A DNA stretch of 64,000 nt from Echinococcus granulosus (taxonomy: Eukaryota; Platyhelminthes; Cestoda; Cyclophyllidea; Taeniidae). Location of the stretch: positions 2,524,714-2,588,713 of the forward strand of contig NW_020170381.1 of the NCBI RefSeq assembly GCF_000524195.1, in the 5' to 3' direction. How positions within the stretch are numbered: the stretch's first letter is position 1; each line of letters begins with the position of its first letter. Position numbers and translations under genes: made by a program. The notes under the pieces are model-generated. The model was not told the origin of the DNA and did no database searches. It saw only the letters and a program-made list of their open reading frames with translations. This document shows positions 1-38,055 of the stretch, piece after piece.

Positions 1-553
1 GAAAGTTTTCTAGACTGACTGCTGTGATGGTGGGCTGGCAACCACCACAGCCGGGATTGTCACTGACGCACATGTGAAAGCCCTTGAAACATTTCCACCA
101 TCAATTATAGGCCTAATCTCGGTGGAATGTCCCATTATTTCACTGTGCTCGAAGTCTGCTCCAGATATCCACTGATTTTACGCCTTTGTTCAAAGGAAAC
201 TTCACCACGTGCTGAATCATCCGCGTAGTATCACTTTTGCCCGCCGTCTTGCTTCACAATGTCTAAACTGGTCCACAACATGTGTGCCAACTAATGTAAA
301 TAGAACACTCACCACTTACTTGTATTTGATGCGTAATCCCGTGAAATTCATAGTCTCAGTTTTACCTGAATGTGTCTCATGCAATGCTTCGAGGGGATAT
401 GAAAGAAGGGAATCAAGTATCGGATATTTTTACAGATTCTGCTTACGAGGTCCTTGTAGTTCAAATTCACATATCATAGTTTAAAAATGAGGAGAATTCT
501 ACAAGTGTCTACCTAATGCGGATATTTGGCTTTTTGTTGTGTTTGTGCGTCAG
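1..553. other. Left-edge sequence, probably intron of the integrin gene
   Basis: No exon can be supported. A 91-codon open frame at 209-484 does not show integrin motifs or correctly phased splice sites. The missing upstream integrin exons probably lie outside the window. Confidence 0.5.
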
Positions 554-716
554 AGACAGGGACGGACCAGTTGTGCTTGTCGGTGACGACGAATTTCAGT
601 CGGTCGAGGTGAAGGCCACCGTGACCAACAGAGGCAGGGACCCGAGCTATGCAACCAGCGTGTACGCCTCTTACCCTGAGGAACTGCTCGACCTCAGTAC
701 TAACCCGCACGAACTA
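554..716 (+). CDS. Integrin alpha exon (calf/thigh beta-sandwich)
   Basis: AG acceptor at 552-553 and GTGAGT donor at 717. The translation contains VEVKATVTNRGRDPSYAT and YPEELLDL, matching the integrin alpha pattern of a valine-rich strand, an N-R-G/E turn and an aliphatic P-E-x-L strand. It starts with one base of a split codon, so an upstream exon is needed; I could not find it in 1-553. Confidence 0.85.
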
Positions 717-3700
717 GTGAGTCTGCTCCTGCCCTTTACGCCTTTCGTACCATACGGCACCTCCCTTTTCGTTGGCGGGCACATCGATTCATAATTAAAC
801 GAGATTTCGTATCATTTGGAGAAGTTATAGGGTTTGTGAGCTTTTGGACTGTGAGTAAGGTCCCAATTGAACTCATGTATGATGTCGTGTTGCAGTTCTG
901 AGTTTATATCGGAACTGACAATGAAACCCTTCATACTATCATTATGAAATGCAGTAACAGTAAAAGTGGCTTTCCTTATGAAATACATTTCTTGCAGTTC
1001 ATAAGAAAAGGGATTCTGTGAAGTAATTTACTCTGGAGAATGATGGAAGGGGTATTTGCATACTATTTTGCATTTCATGCAAAACCCGATCGATGTTAAG
1101 AATCATCGTGCGAGCCTCGTGAGACCGGGTTTGGCCCTGTGTCACTTCGGCAACCCTCTATCCGTTGGCGAAGGGGCCACCTGTGCCCTTCGCTTCAAAG
1201 TCCTCGGTCAGCAGCTGATGAAGGCTCCAAAGAACTTCACTATCAACAGTACCATCACCTCGTAAGCGAATTATTTTTATCCAATCTCCTCTCACTCCCG
1301 TCTCACCGCTATTCTAGGGCTCATTATCAGTATGCAACCTTATTATACTCCACCGGTCCAAATAATTATCGATTGCCCGATCCCTGATAACCTGCGGTCG
1401 TCGATGGCAAGCCAATAGTTTTTTATCCCTTTATCATTTGGGCAACAGGCAATCGTAATAAGGCGTTCATTTATTCACTTGATATGATTTACGCACGAAC
1501 TTTTGCAACAAGACAGCTAATTCAAATTCAAAGTCCAGTTTCTATGACTTCAGCACAGCAAGTGTCGTGTGCACCTCATGTGCCAGTTGGCGAATGGGTT
1601 AGCCGTGGCTTCGTCAAATGCACGTAGCTAATGCCAATACGGTGCTTTTTGAAGTAAAAAGCCGAACATGTTCTTTTCAAAAAGAGTATCATTTACAGTG
1701 CATGGGCATTATTATTCTGGGTAGTGGGAGGTATTAATCGGCACGGTCGACCTACTCCTCGTATAACGATGCACTTTGAATAAAAACTTGCAAGTACCCG
1801 CAATTGGTAGATGGAACCTTTGGCTGGGTAATGTTTGATTAAGAAAATTAACTGACTTAGCCAATGTTGTGGATGTCGCTCACCCCAAACGGTCGGCATA
1901 CTCGTTCGTTTTCACACATGAAACTCTCTACTTGAGCTCTCGAGGTTATGAACATACGCGTTTCTACAAGTGACCTCGAGAAGTAACATCGTCAAGAGGG
2001 AGCACTAAATAAAGCAAACATAACCAGAATTATAATCTAAAGACTGATCATGGCCGGTTGTAAGCGGTAGCATCTTTCAAATGTGCTTGATTTCATATTT
2101 CCCATTAGCAGTGGGAATGTCAACCGAGTCGCTTACATGCAACGCATGTGTCTCTGGAAATTGCGTGCTGCTATCTAGACGACCTTATCGTAGATCATTC
2201 ATCAAAATACGTCTCATTGAATATTTTAGAAGCCCAAAGTTTCCTCCAAAGATGCTGGCTCCTGCTACTGATTCCATAACAGTAAAAGTGAAAATGAGCG
2301 TCAACGTGTCAGTTACGGGGTACGTTCCGCTTTTTAAAATGCTTGAAACTTCAAGCAACGATTCACCAGCTTCAAGTATTTTCCTTCATTCATCAAAGCT
2401 ACGGCGCGTCTGTTTAGCAGATCTTTTTCTTATTCAGTCAAGAATTTGAATTTACAAGGCAGTGTCGGTAGTTGCATGAATCGGATTTAATACAGAGGTA
2501 TTGGATTATGTTTTTGCCCTCAGTTCAAAGTTAACAGGGTTTGATTGTAACGGTTGAGCAGAGTAAAGGTGGTCATCACAACAACTTCACCTCCCCGTCT
2601 TGTATCACTGTTCCAGTGAAATACTACCGGACGCTGCTTACTACTCGGGAAATGTGACTGATGGGATTCTCATTAACAATGGGGAAAACAAAATCGGCTC
2701 TACACGCCTCCTTATTCGAGTTCGAGTAGGTATCATTCCAGCAGATTCCTACCGTCCTTATTAACAGGACCCTTAAAACACTGTTTTGCATTGGTAGGTT
2801 CAAAATTTGCGGAAACACAGTCTGGTGCCAAATTCCCGACTTATTATTGACTGGCCCTACGAAACTGCAGACATTATAACTGAAGAGAACGGGAAACTTT
2901 TATTCTACCTTCTTGAAAAGCCTTACATAACTAAAACTGATCTACCGACAGCCTCTAACACAACCATAGTGTGCGACTCGAGAGCTCTGGATAGGCTTGT
3001 GAATCCTTATAACTACCGGGTATTGTCCTATACCGATACATTTAGTGTTAACGATTTTGCCAAAAAAGTGCTATGTTCTCCCTCCTACGCAGGTGTTTAG
3101 GTCCTTAGCACCTCAACCCCGAGGTGATCCGGTAGCCACTGCACCAATTGACCTGCCATCGAGCCATCCGACAGAATATCCCCCACTTAAATCCAATCTG
3201 GAATTTGAAAAAATGCCTGACCAAGGCAACGTGAAACGAGTTAGCACAACCTTGGTAAGATGACTCCGCAGGACACCGAGGACGCTCACGTTAATGCTTT
3301 TTTCAGAGCTGCTATAACGGACAACTGCGCTGTGTGCCGATTGTGTGCGACCTCGGTCCCCTGTCGTACAGGACAGGTATACTAACTTTTGAGATGCCTG
3401 CACGTCTATGGGACAACACAATGCGCCAAGTGAGTGATGTGACACGACAGTTGTAGACACCACCTCTTATCGTTGCTTTGGTAGGATTTCAAAGATATCT
3501 TCATGACCTCAGTCCAATTAACAGCAACCTGGAGGGCCAGTGTTACTTTCACAATAGATGCAGGAGACAAAGACCATACCTCCGACAATGTGAGTTGACT
3601 CGCCCTATTCAATCAGATTCGAAGAAAACCCTAAGTCTCACTCTTACTTCGAATAACCACTGTCGTCGACACGCCTTCAGTGAGAGTAGTCAATGCAGCT

Positions 3701-4530
3701 AGAACTGTAAATGCATGCGATTCACCAGTCATTTAGGCACCTGATCTCCGTTTTAACTGAATAAATCAACAGTTCAACCTGGTTTATTGCACACCTCGTC
3801 CTTCCACTTATTCATTAACGGAAAATTTGATATTGCCTTGCTTGTCACCCACTTGACTGGCTTTGTGCAGTTCCTTGGCGGGTCGATGCGTTTCCATGCA
3901 GATCTGCAGGGCGTAGTGAAACCCGCCGAGGTATGCCGCTCGTCTACTCTGAATGCCCTTAGAGCTAGCATATGAGTCGCTAGCTAGTGGCCATCCTCCA
4001 AACATCCCCACTTCACTCTTCCCTCTCCCACTGCTACTTCGCCAGTATGCTGAATAGGAAATGCTATACTCAGGAGCCGTTTTAATCCACCTTCACCGTC
4101 AAATTTATTCAGCTTGAGCTCAAAATATTCAATGACATGGAACCCGAACCCGTCTACCCAAAGAACATGCCACTTTACATTGGTCTCGCCGTCTTCGCAG
4201 GCCTCCTGCTTCTTGCTATACTCATCATAATTCTCTGGAAAGTAAGTCAAACAGTTAATTTCGCCAGACTTGCAATGACAAATACATACCATAGAACTGA
4301 GCTCTCTACATTAAAACATTTTTAAGGTAAACTTACACTTCACATCATAGGCAAAATTCTTCGAAAGGAAGAAGTTCAAGCAACGATTCCAACGGACGAA
4401 ACCAACACCCAAAGATTCAAAGTCGGGCGTACCGGAGGCACGGCGACTTAATATCTCCAACCCACCACCACCGCGACAGGCCTCACTCCACTCACCGCCT
4501 ATCTCGGCCTACGGCGACATGAACGGCTAA
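554..4530 (+). CDS. Integrin alpha subunit, C-terminal half (partial, 11 exons)
   Basis: Integrin alpha subunits pair with a beta subunit to form transmembrane receptors for extracellular matrix. Exons: 554-716, 1101-1261, 2230-2319, 2617-2725, 2798-3019, 3093-3254, 3307-3429, 3485-3589, 3871-3930, 4113-4241, 4351-4530. Joined in phase they give about 500 residues. The first part is the thigh/calf beta-sandwich region, with repeated family patterns such as VTNRGRD, LCHFGNPLSVGEGATCALRF, VQNL...SRLIIDWPY and CDLGPLS...LWDNT. A single hydrophobic helix follows (LYIGLAVFAGLLLLAILIII), then the juxtamembrane WKAKFFERKK and a 59-residue tail ending at a TAA. The beta-propeller and the start lie beyond the left edge: the exon at 554 begins with one base of a split codon. 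The family is certain; which alpha class (RGD, laminin or other) cannot be told without the head. The KFFER motif departs from the usual GFFKR. Confidence 0.93.
1101..1261 (+). CDS. Integrin alpha exon (Cys-x-x-GNP motif)
   Basis: The translation contains LCHFGNPLSVGEGATCALRF, equivalent to the CDLGNP...G...LRF motif of integrin alpha chains. The donor GTAAGC at 1262 is clear. The acceptor at 1099-1100 is chosen because it gives the required phase, but its pyrimidine tract is poor, so the exon start is uncertain by some tens of bases. Confidence 0.8.
1262..2229 (+). other. Integrin intron, no gene seen
   Basis: A 968-base intron between two in-phase exons. Apart from a short inverted repeat at about 1938-1979 I see nothing in it. 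Confidence 0.65.
2230..2319 (+). CDS. Integrin alpha exon
   Basis: The acceptor follows a TATTTTAG tract and the donor is GTACGT at 2320. The phase (2 in, 2 out) joins both neighbours. It encodes a Pro-rich turn, then alternating valine strands ending in SVNVSVTG, like the x-A-D-V-S-L-x-G strand of other alpha chains. Confidence 0.75.
2617..2725 (+). CDS. Integrin alpha exon (start of second calf domain)
   Basis: Acceptor TTCCAG at 2611-2616, donor GTAGGT at 2726. It encodes a segment ending in STRLLIRVR, which runs directly into VQNL of the next exon to rebuild the V-x-N-L strand that opens the second calf domain in integrins. Confidence 0.75.
2798..3019 (+). CDS. Integrin alpha exon (IIDWPY motif)
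   Basis: Acceptor GGTAG at 2793-2797, donor GTATTG at 3020, 74 codons, phase 0 at both ends. It encodes SRLIIDWPYE followed by GKLLFYLLEK, the equivalent of the L-x-I-x-W-P-Y...LLY segment that is one of the clearest integrin alpha signatures. Confidence 0.88.
3093..3254 (+). CDS. Integrin alpha exon (variable loop)
   Basis: Acceptor TACGCAG before 3093, donor GTAAGA at 3255, 54 codons in phase. It is Pro/Ser/Thr-rich, as expected of the variable loop before the conserved Cys pair in the second calf domain, where many alpha chains are proteolytically cut. I see no clear dibasic cleavage site. Confidence 0.75.
3307..3429 (+). CDS. Integrin alpha exon (CDLGPL and LW motif)
   Basis: Acceptor TTTTTCAG, donor GTGAGT at 3430, 41 codons. 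It contains a Cys cluster, VCDLGPLSYRTGIL and PARLWDNT, equivalent to the I-x-C-x-V-G-x-L ... R-S-R-L-W-x-x-T block of integrin alpha chains. Confidence 0.88.
3485..3589 (+). CDS. Integrin alpha exon (last calf strands)
   Basis: Acceptor TTGGTAG, donor GTGAGT at 3590, 35 codons in phase. It encodes alternating hydrophobic strands (VQLTATWRASVTFTID) close to the end of the ectodomain. Confidence 0.78.
3871..3930 (+). CDS. Integrin alpha short exon before the membrane
   Basis: A 20-codon exon between TTTGTGCAG and donor GTATGC at 3931. It reads RFHADLQGVVKPAE at its end, consistent with the last membrane-proximal strand. Phase and splice sites fit, but the sequence is too short to prove by itself. 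Confidence 0.62.
4113..4241 (+). CDS. Integrin alpha transmembrane exon
   Basis: Acceptor TTATTCAG, donor GTAAGT at 4242, 43 codons. It holds an acidic-proline stalk (EPEPVYP), a single transmembrane helix of about 23 hydrophobic residues, and the ending LWK that starts the juxtamembrane motif. Confidence 0.92.
4351..4530 (+). CDS. Integrin alpha cytoplasmic tail exon and stop
   Basis: Acceptor ACATCATAG. The exon encodes AKFFERKKFKQRF and then a basic, proline-rich tail ending in YGDMNG before TAA at 4528-4530. It is 59 residues long, longer than most vertebrate alpha tails. Confidence 0.9.
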   Translation, partial: AKFFERKKFKQRFQRTKPTPKDSKSGVPEARRLNISNPPPPRQASLHSPPISAYGDMNG

Positions 4531-4690
4531 ACAGCAATAGATCAGCCTAACGAGCGAAAACTTTGTACACATTCACAAAAGCGGCCGAATTACGGCAAAA
4601 AACAACTCGCGTACTTCCGCCTTCAACTGCTATGACGAACAACTGCTGTGATTTTGTGATAGACACTTGACACAAAGTTCAGACACTGTG

Positions 4691-4739
4691 AATAAAAAGT
4701 CCCTATTGACTAAACTCTAGTGCCAAAATCTTTAATAAA
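4691..4739 (+). terminator. Polyadenylation signals of the integrin gene
   Basis: AATAAA occurs at 4691-4696 and again at 4734-4739, about 160 and 205 bases after the integrin stop codon. Either could direct 3' end formation. Confidence 0.6.
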
Positions 4740-5125
4740 ATTGCTACTTAGTTCAAAACAATTAGCGATCGCAGCCTGGAACGTAAAAACTATCGAATGA
4801 GCTCCTTGCAGGACCTGCCTCCAGACACCCTAAGGATAGCACAAATGACAGATTCTAAAGGACCAAACCTTCAAGGACAGGCAGACGGTGTTAACAGTAG
4901 GAAGGGGCTTGAAGAAAAACAAGAAAGTGGATCAGTTCCACGTAAAAAGCTTACTGAAAATTCAATGTACGGTGATAAAGACGGCAACGAATAAATCAAA
5001 GACAAGTAACCAGGGCTCAGGTGAATTAGGACACAAATCCGTATAATTCCTTTCAATCTATCATTAAACTATCTCAAAAAAGAAGAAGCATCACAGTGGC
5101 AAGAGTCGCGAAATACCCAATAAGG
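4740..5125. other. Convergent intergenic gap
   Basis: Sequence between the 3' ends of the integrin (+) and eS10 (-) genes. The 65-codon open frame at 4797-4994 has no recognisable motif. I see no gene. Confidence 0.55.
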
Positions 5126-5131
5126 TTTATT
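5126..5131 (-). terminator. Polyadenylation signal of eS10
   Basis: TTTATT on the + strand is AATAAA on the - strand. It begins only about ten bases after the eS10 stop codon at 5142-5144, so the 3' UTR would be very short. Confidence 0.65.
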
Positions 5132-5141
5132 TTAGAATGCT

Positions 5142-5369
5142 TTACATAGGCCTCCCACCGGGTCCACCACGAAAGTGTACTTCGCCCTCAGGCACAACAG
5201 CAGCCTCCTTGGCGGCATCGACTTGGCCGACAGCACCAATACGATAAGCACTACGACCGTCCGGTTGCATGCGAGGACCACCCACAGGGCCACGAGGACC
5301 GGGAAATCGGGAGTCAATGGATGGTTTATTAAGTGTAGCAGGGACGATTTCAGTTGGGAGGTGAAGAAC
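5142..5369 (-). CDS. RPS10: eS10 exon 2 (C-terminal tail)
   Basis: 75 codons plus TAA. It begins [13 protein letters not shown], is Pro/Gly/Arg-rich in the middle ([11 protein letters not shown]) and ends with an FRGG motif typical of eS10. Confidence 0.94.
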   Translation of the reverse strand, partial: VLHLPTEIVPATLNKPSIDSRFPGPRGPVGGPRMQPDGRSAYRIGAVGQVDAAKEAAVVPEGEVHFRGGPGGRPM

Positions 5370-5643
5370 CTAATGCATTTACCTATGAATCAAAATACTT
5401 ACGTACCTCCCGAAGGTAATCAATGCCCTCGTTGGTCAAAAACCAGTAGAAAGTCCTCCAAGCAAAGCGCTTCTTCACATAACCACGAGACACAAGAGAT
5501 TTCATGACATTCATCACATAAAGGTTCCGCACTTTTACAGCAGGATGTATGCACTTAGGCCTAACATCCTCCACAGCTGTCATGACACCCTCATTAAGGA
5601 GATACTCATAAATCGAATTTCTTATGTTTAACGGCACAAGCAT
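5142..5643 (-). CDS. RPS10: 40S ribosomal protein eS10 (complete, two exons)
   Basis: A structural protein of the small ribosomal subunit. Exon 1 is 5643-5407 and exon 2 is 5369-5142, giving 154 residues against 165 in human. Residues 1-79 form the S10/plectin winged-helix domain: [20 protein letters not shown] at the start, then [20 protein letters not shown] and EGIDYLRE, matching the family motif [23 protein letters not shown]. Exon 2 opens [12 protein letters not shown], as in other eS10 proteins, and ends in a short [10 protein letters not shown] tail. The intron at 5370-5406 is only 37 bases, with GTACGT donor and TTAG acceptor. The frame is open upstream of the chosen ATG, but family alignment places the start at 5643. 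The gene is convergent with the integrin gene. Confidence 0.96.
5407..5643 (-). CDS. RPS10: eS10 exon 1 (winged-helix domain)
   Basis: 79 codons from the ATG at 5643 to LRE before a GTACGT donor. It holds essentially the whole S10/plectin fold. Confidence 0.95.
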
Positions 5644-8514
5644 CCCGATCGGATTTAATGACAAACACGCTCCAAGCCAAGCCCTAAAAGTGCCCGCATT
5701 ACCCAAAATAGTCCAGCCAAACAAAGGTCTGCAGCAGATAATGCTACAAGTTTTAGATTAAAAATAAACAAATATGTTCGCTAAATATATGGTTATCAAT
5801 ATTTGATGTGCATCCGCTATCTATTAATGACAGGTTGGTTCTAATCTTAGCTGAAATGCTGTGCTTAATACCACTTTGGCAAATTTATCGTCGCGATTTG
5901 AGAATTGAATAGCATTTCATGCACCTAAACCAAAAGAATAGGGTGAAATTGTGCTAAAAGGCCAATCTTCCATAAATTGACAGATATTCAATTTTTCAGT
6001 GTCAAATAAATAACCCTCTTTTCTTTTTAAGCTTAAGATAGGACCTGAGTTTTATACTTAATTCAACACACTTAATCTTGTTGTAACACTATTTCACAAA
6101 TATCAAATATATATAGTACACATTTTGATTAATATAATATAAATGCAGGTTATATTTGCCATATATAGCTACTGTGAAACCAAATACACTCGTCCCACTA
6201 AATATAATTGAATAACGTTTCGTATTGAAGTAATTCGCTACTGTTTGATCGTGCATCTAATTACGCGCACTCTTTAGTCCCCGCTGGCCGCGTCTGCGTC
6301 TTCATTTTCCGGTTGGGTCATGCTAACGCCCTTCTGCTCTTCTGTACGGTGGTAACATATGTGCCTGTATACTATTGTGGCTAATTACAACTTTGGAGAA
6401 CACTTGATGCGCTGCATTATGCATCGTTCACTGGCGAATCGTACATGACCTGGATAAAACACTTTCTTGTGTGGTTGTCGGAACTTAGCATTTATTTTTT
6501 AACGTTAGCTGTAGGGACATTCTGGTTTTTAATGCTGACGCACTTCATTGTAAAAATTATTTAACCTAGGGAATTGATTCATTCAACCTCGCATTCTGTA
6601 GTGAGGGCCCGTGAATTACGTGAATATCCAAACAAGTGTCACAAAAAGTGAACTGATTGATTGAAATTTAAATCACCAATGACACTTGAGAATGAGCATT
6701 CATCTCTGTCTTCCGTTTCAGGATGAAAGTTAAACAGAAACGGCTGTTATGTGGATTAAATTCACTTGATCATTTGATATAACTGGTCGTCTACATCTTT
6801 TGTTATGAATTTCAGATATCGCCTCCTGGATTTTTACATTAAGCGTCATCATATCCATCTGTCTAAGCAGCCTACGTTGTACCAGGAAAGCTGTAGTACC
6901 CAGGTCCTCCCTGAGATGTCATAAGAAACATAGAATCGTGGCGAGATGTTAGCAAAATCTGATTAGAATATTAACCTATTATCGTAAGAGCCGCAGTCTG
7001 CCCACCTCTTGGTATGCACCATTCGGCCATCTGCATATTTCGAATTCATCGACATACGCCTCAAACTCGATTCCCTCTCATATTTGACTAATTCAATTTG
7101 AAAACAGCTTTAAAGTGGCTTTGTTGTTAATGTGAGGTTGGCATCAGTTACATCTCTTGACTGTAGTACTGCTTTCTGTAGAACCGGAACACCCAGTAAA
7201 TGTGAAAATAGCATTTGGCGCTCCCATTCTTTTGGTATGAATGAAGGCAATGCCAACGTTACTTTAGTCAACTCGTAATAGTAGAGGATGAGATTTTTAC
7301 TGATGACTCGCACCCCTAGAGCCCTATCTATGTGTCAGTAACACTCGTCCCTTCCGAATCAAGAGCGCAAAGCACACGCCTAAAGTTGGTTGCCAACTAC
7401 AATTCAGAAGTTTTTTTGGCAGTTCTAATTTCTCATCACATACCAACCTCTAGAAAATTCCCTCCCTAATTGACCAATTTAGTTTTGCTGGAACATTTTT
7501 TAGCCAGCCAAATATTTCCTTGTAAATTTGAAGTTTCGTAACCTTTGTTTGTGTGCGCACACTACCCGCCGGTAGTAAATGCAAATCTCATTTCAGGAGT
7601 TTATTCCATGTTTTGAAGTGTAAAAACAAGTAATTTTTCAAAATCATAATTGAGAAGAACATCCTGACCAGGTCTTAACTTCTCAATTAACCCGAGATAA
7701 CGTGAATTACAAAATTAATTCGAATGTGCATGACCCAGTGAAGTAGTACGCTAGCAACTTACAATTATCCCTAATGAGAGTCACTACTGCGAGACTACTC
7801 CTGTGCCGTGCAGAATGTACATTTCTCCCTCTCGAAACGGAGGGAAAAAGCACAAAGGGCTAAATAGGCGGAAAATTTAATCACCAAAAGGAACCGATCG
7901 CCTCTTGCGCTTTGCATGATGGGTCTGGGGCAAGCAGGGCAGCGGTGGTGTGAGGTGGCGGGAACCAAGGACGATATTGATACAACATCAAAACGAGTAA
8001 CACCGGCGACGCTCCGAGGATGGTAGTATTGCGGTGAGCCTCATGATGATAGTCGATCAAACCAGAGACTCGTTCAGATACAAAATTACAATATACAGAG
8101 TTGAAAGGAGAGAGAGAGGCAGAGAGTAACGATGATCAAATATCAAATAAATTTGAACAGCTCTCCAACAGTGATTAATGTGGTTTTTGTGTCGGTGTGT
8201 TTGCTTGGTTGTGAACATATCAGATAAAATATTGGATCAGCGAAATAAGACGAGATGAGGCAGGAAGGCAGACAGAGAAAGATAAATTAAAAGATTTGGG
8301 AGAAATGCACTGTCGGTGGCAATGAATGCGAACGTATGACATTTGCTTCTTGTCGTAGCCGGGAGTCGGGACTAAAAAAAGCTAACTTATGTATCCTCCT
8401 ACGAAAGCATGCTCTTGCGACGATCGCCGTAAAAACCCCCTACAAATAATAACAGATGATTACATAAAGTTGGTTTGAAAAAGAGGGAGCTCAGTCCTAC
8501 ACTAAATACCAATT
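5644..8514. other. Intergenic sequence upstream of eS10 and 3' of the kinase
   Basis: Holds the presumed eS10 promoter (near 5644-6000) and the 3' UTR of the kinase gene. A - strand AATAAA (TTTATT at 7600-7605) lies about 910 bases beyond the kinase stop and could be its polyadenylation signal. A GA-rich stretch is at 8107-8127. No further gene is supported. Confidence 0.5.
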
Positions 8515-36017
<27,503 letters not shown>

Positions 36018-37799
36018 GGCTCAGAAGAGTGGATGGAGCAAGAGAAATAAACATCCCACAATTAAGCACATATGCGCACCCACGCACCGACCCACAAGCA
36101 AACACAAACACGCAGGCGCATACAGAGGCTCGCGGGAGCAGTAGCAGAGATAAGCAAGAGCACGGAGGGACGCCCAAGCGCGGTTGGGGCGCAAATGTGT
36201 GTGCGCACATGCATCCACTCCTAGACATCTGATTGGTGCACATTGTGAACACACAAATGGCCAGATACGCGTTGCATCATCAATGGCAGTTTAAACCCAA
36301 AGGGAATTCGCGGAAGTTGATTTGAGGGATCAGCACAAATTGCAACGGTTCCGGAAAAAGATGACGACAGATTAACAGAAAGATAACGACATACATGGCA
36401 AATAACGGAGATTCCGAGTGAAAGACCGATAAGAGTGATAAGATGGGATCGTAGTTCGGAGAGGAAGAACGAAGAATCTACCAGAGCATTGAAACTTAGA
36501 TCGCTTCATCAATTAAAGTAACCGTTACGAGTGGGAAAATTACCATGGCACCTAAGGTTGGGGAGGAGGAGGACCTGAGCAGATGCGTGAAAACAGAGTT
36601 GATGTTCAACAAAAAAATAAAAATTGAATCCAAACACGAAAGCGGAGGTAATATAACAAAGCAGTTAGTAGAAGTGAGACATGCGCGCGTAGAAAGGAAA
36701 TTTGTTGGGTATTTCCAAACGTGTTGAGTAACGTTATTCTCGTAACGTAAAGGAAATTTCACAATCAAATTTGAAAAAATGACCTAGTTATAATAGAATA
36801 ACACGTGAACATACAACCGGGACGAAGAAAAGCGTACTGACGCATGCTACACTGAATCAGGATAATGCACTGAAAACTTTAATGTACTTAAAACCCAAGT
36901 CCAAAAAAAGGATAAATTCTAGACGATAGTGTATTTGTCTGGAACATTTAGATGCCAGTGGATCGTTATATGAATAAATCCGATGAAGTATTCAGGCAGA
37001 AAATCAGGATAACAATCAAAAAGTAAAACCAGGTACAGCCGGACTAACCTGTCCAGGTTCTGTAAAGGTGCAATTTATCACAGCTTATGGCACACAACAA
37101 AACTTGGCAGATCTCACAACAAAAATACTTTTGAACTTACGAGGCATCTGCGGGATTTCTAGCACATTCAAATGGCAGAAGGAAAACAGTCCAACCGCCA
37201 AGAGTCGTGGTGTCGCAGATTTGGAGTCGAGATGGAGAAAAGACAGCAAGCACGAACAGAAGACCTTTAGAACCAGCGGTCCCGCTCAGAAGGAGCGGCT
37301 GACTATAGTACTAAGTAAAACACACAACAGTTACCTTGAGAAGTCAAAGTATTATGCTGACTACGTCTTGATTGTTGCACTATCAATCACATAAAAGATT
37401 TAAAAATGAAAAGCTAACTCATGCGCTAAATTCGTGTGCTTATGAGTTTAAGGATTTAAAATAATCTATTAAAAGTTAACAACACATCGTAAGTCACGCT
37501 AGCTATTTTAGTAGATGTCTAGCAAAAGATATTTTGAGGAAAGTTAGTAAAGTGTCCGTAGATTAGATTGTATTAGGCTTAGCCCTAAAATATAATGTTT
37601 TGGAATCAAGTTTTGTGGAAATGTATCATATTCATATGCAGGTTGCTTTCCTACAAACTCCAACAAGCCCATTTTTTGAAATGCTGCCTAATACTGTAGC
37701 ATTATATGCCAATGTTGAGCCAGCCCTACAAATGCTGTGATGGTTTGAGTTTTAGGGAAGTGCTTTTTCGAGAATTTCGAGATGCAACGCTTCTCGATG

Positions 37800-37925
37800 C
37801 CTTCATGAAGACGAAAGTAGACACAATGCTCAGATGAAATACATGTAAATATGCATATATATGTAGCGTCCCGAGACTCCCTGAAGACGAAAGAAGACAC
37901 AATACTAGGGCGGAATATATATATA
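37800..37925 (+). repeat. Tandem duplicated segment
   Basis: Two copies about 78 bases apart share TGAAGACGAAAG, AGACACAAT and a following GAAATAC/GGAATAT: one starts near 37805, the other near 37882. An (AT)n run follows at 37914-37930. Confidence 0.65.
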
Positions 37926-38055
37926 TATTCAGCACGGAGATGGTGTCTGGGCTATTGGCATGGTTCAAAAGGACAGCCCACCCAGCGAGGTACAAGGGAG
38001 CTAATCCAAAGTACAAAAGTGGCGCCTCACGAGAACCGAGGGATAAACCACTATC
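37862..38055 (+). repeat. Dispersed repeat, copy 1
   Basis: Starts TAGCGTCCCGAGACTCCCTG and includes CTATTGGCATGGTTCAAAAG and AACCGAGGGATAAAC. The first half matches the copy at 46618 and the second half matches the inverted copy at 38945-39058. Confidence 0.6.

Noticed and set aside
209..484. 91-codon frame as an upstream integrin exon
   Set aside because: No integrin motif, and no splice donor gives the two-base phase needed to join the exon at 554.
3787..3975. Longer version of the short integrin exon before the membrane helix
   Set aside because: The extra upstream residues have no integrin character, and the acceptor at 3869-3870 gives the correct phase.
5644..5724. N-terminal extension of eS10 from an upstream in-frame ATG
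   Set aside because: The family starts with ML-P--NR--IYE, which matches the ATG at 5643; the extension has no counterpart.
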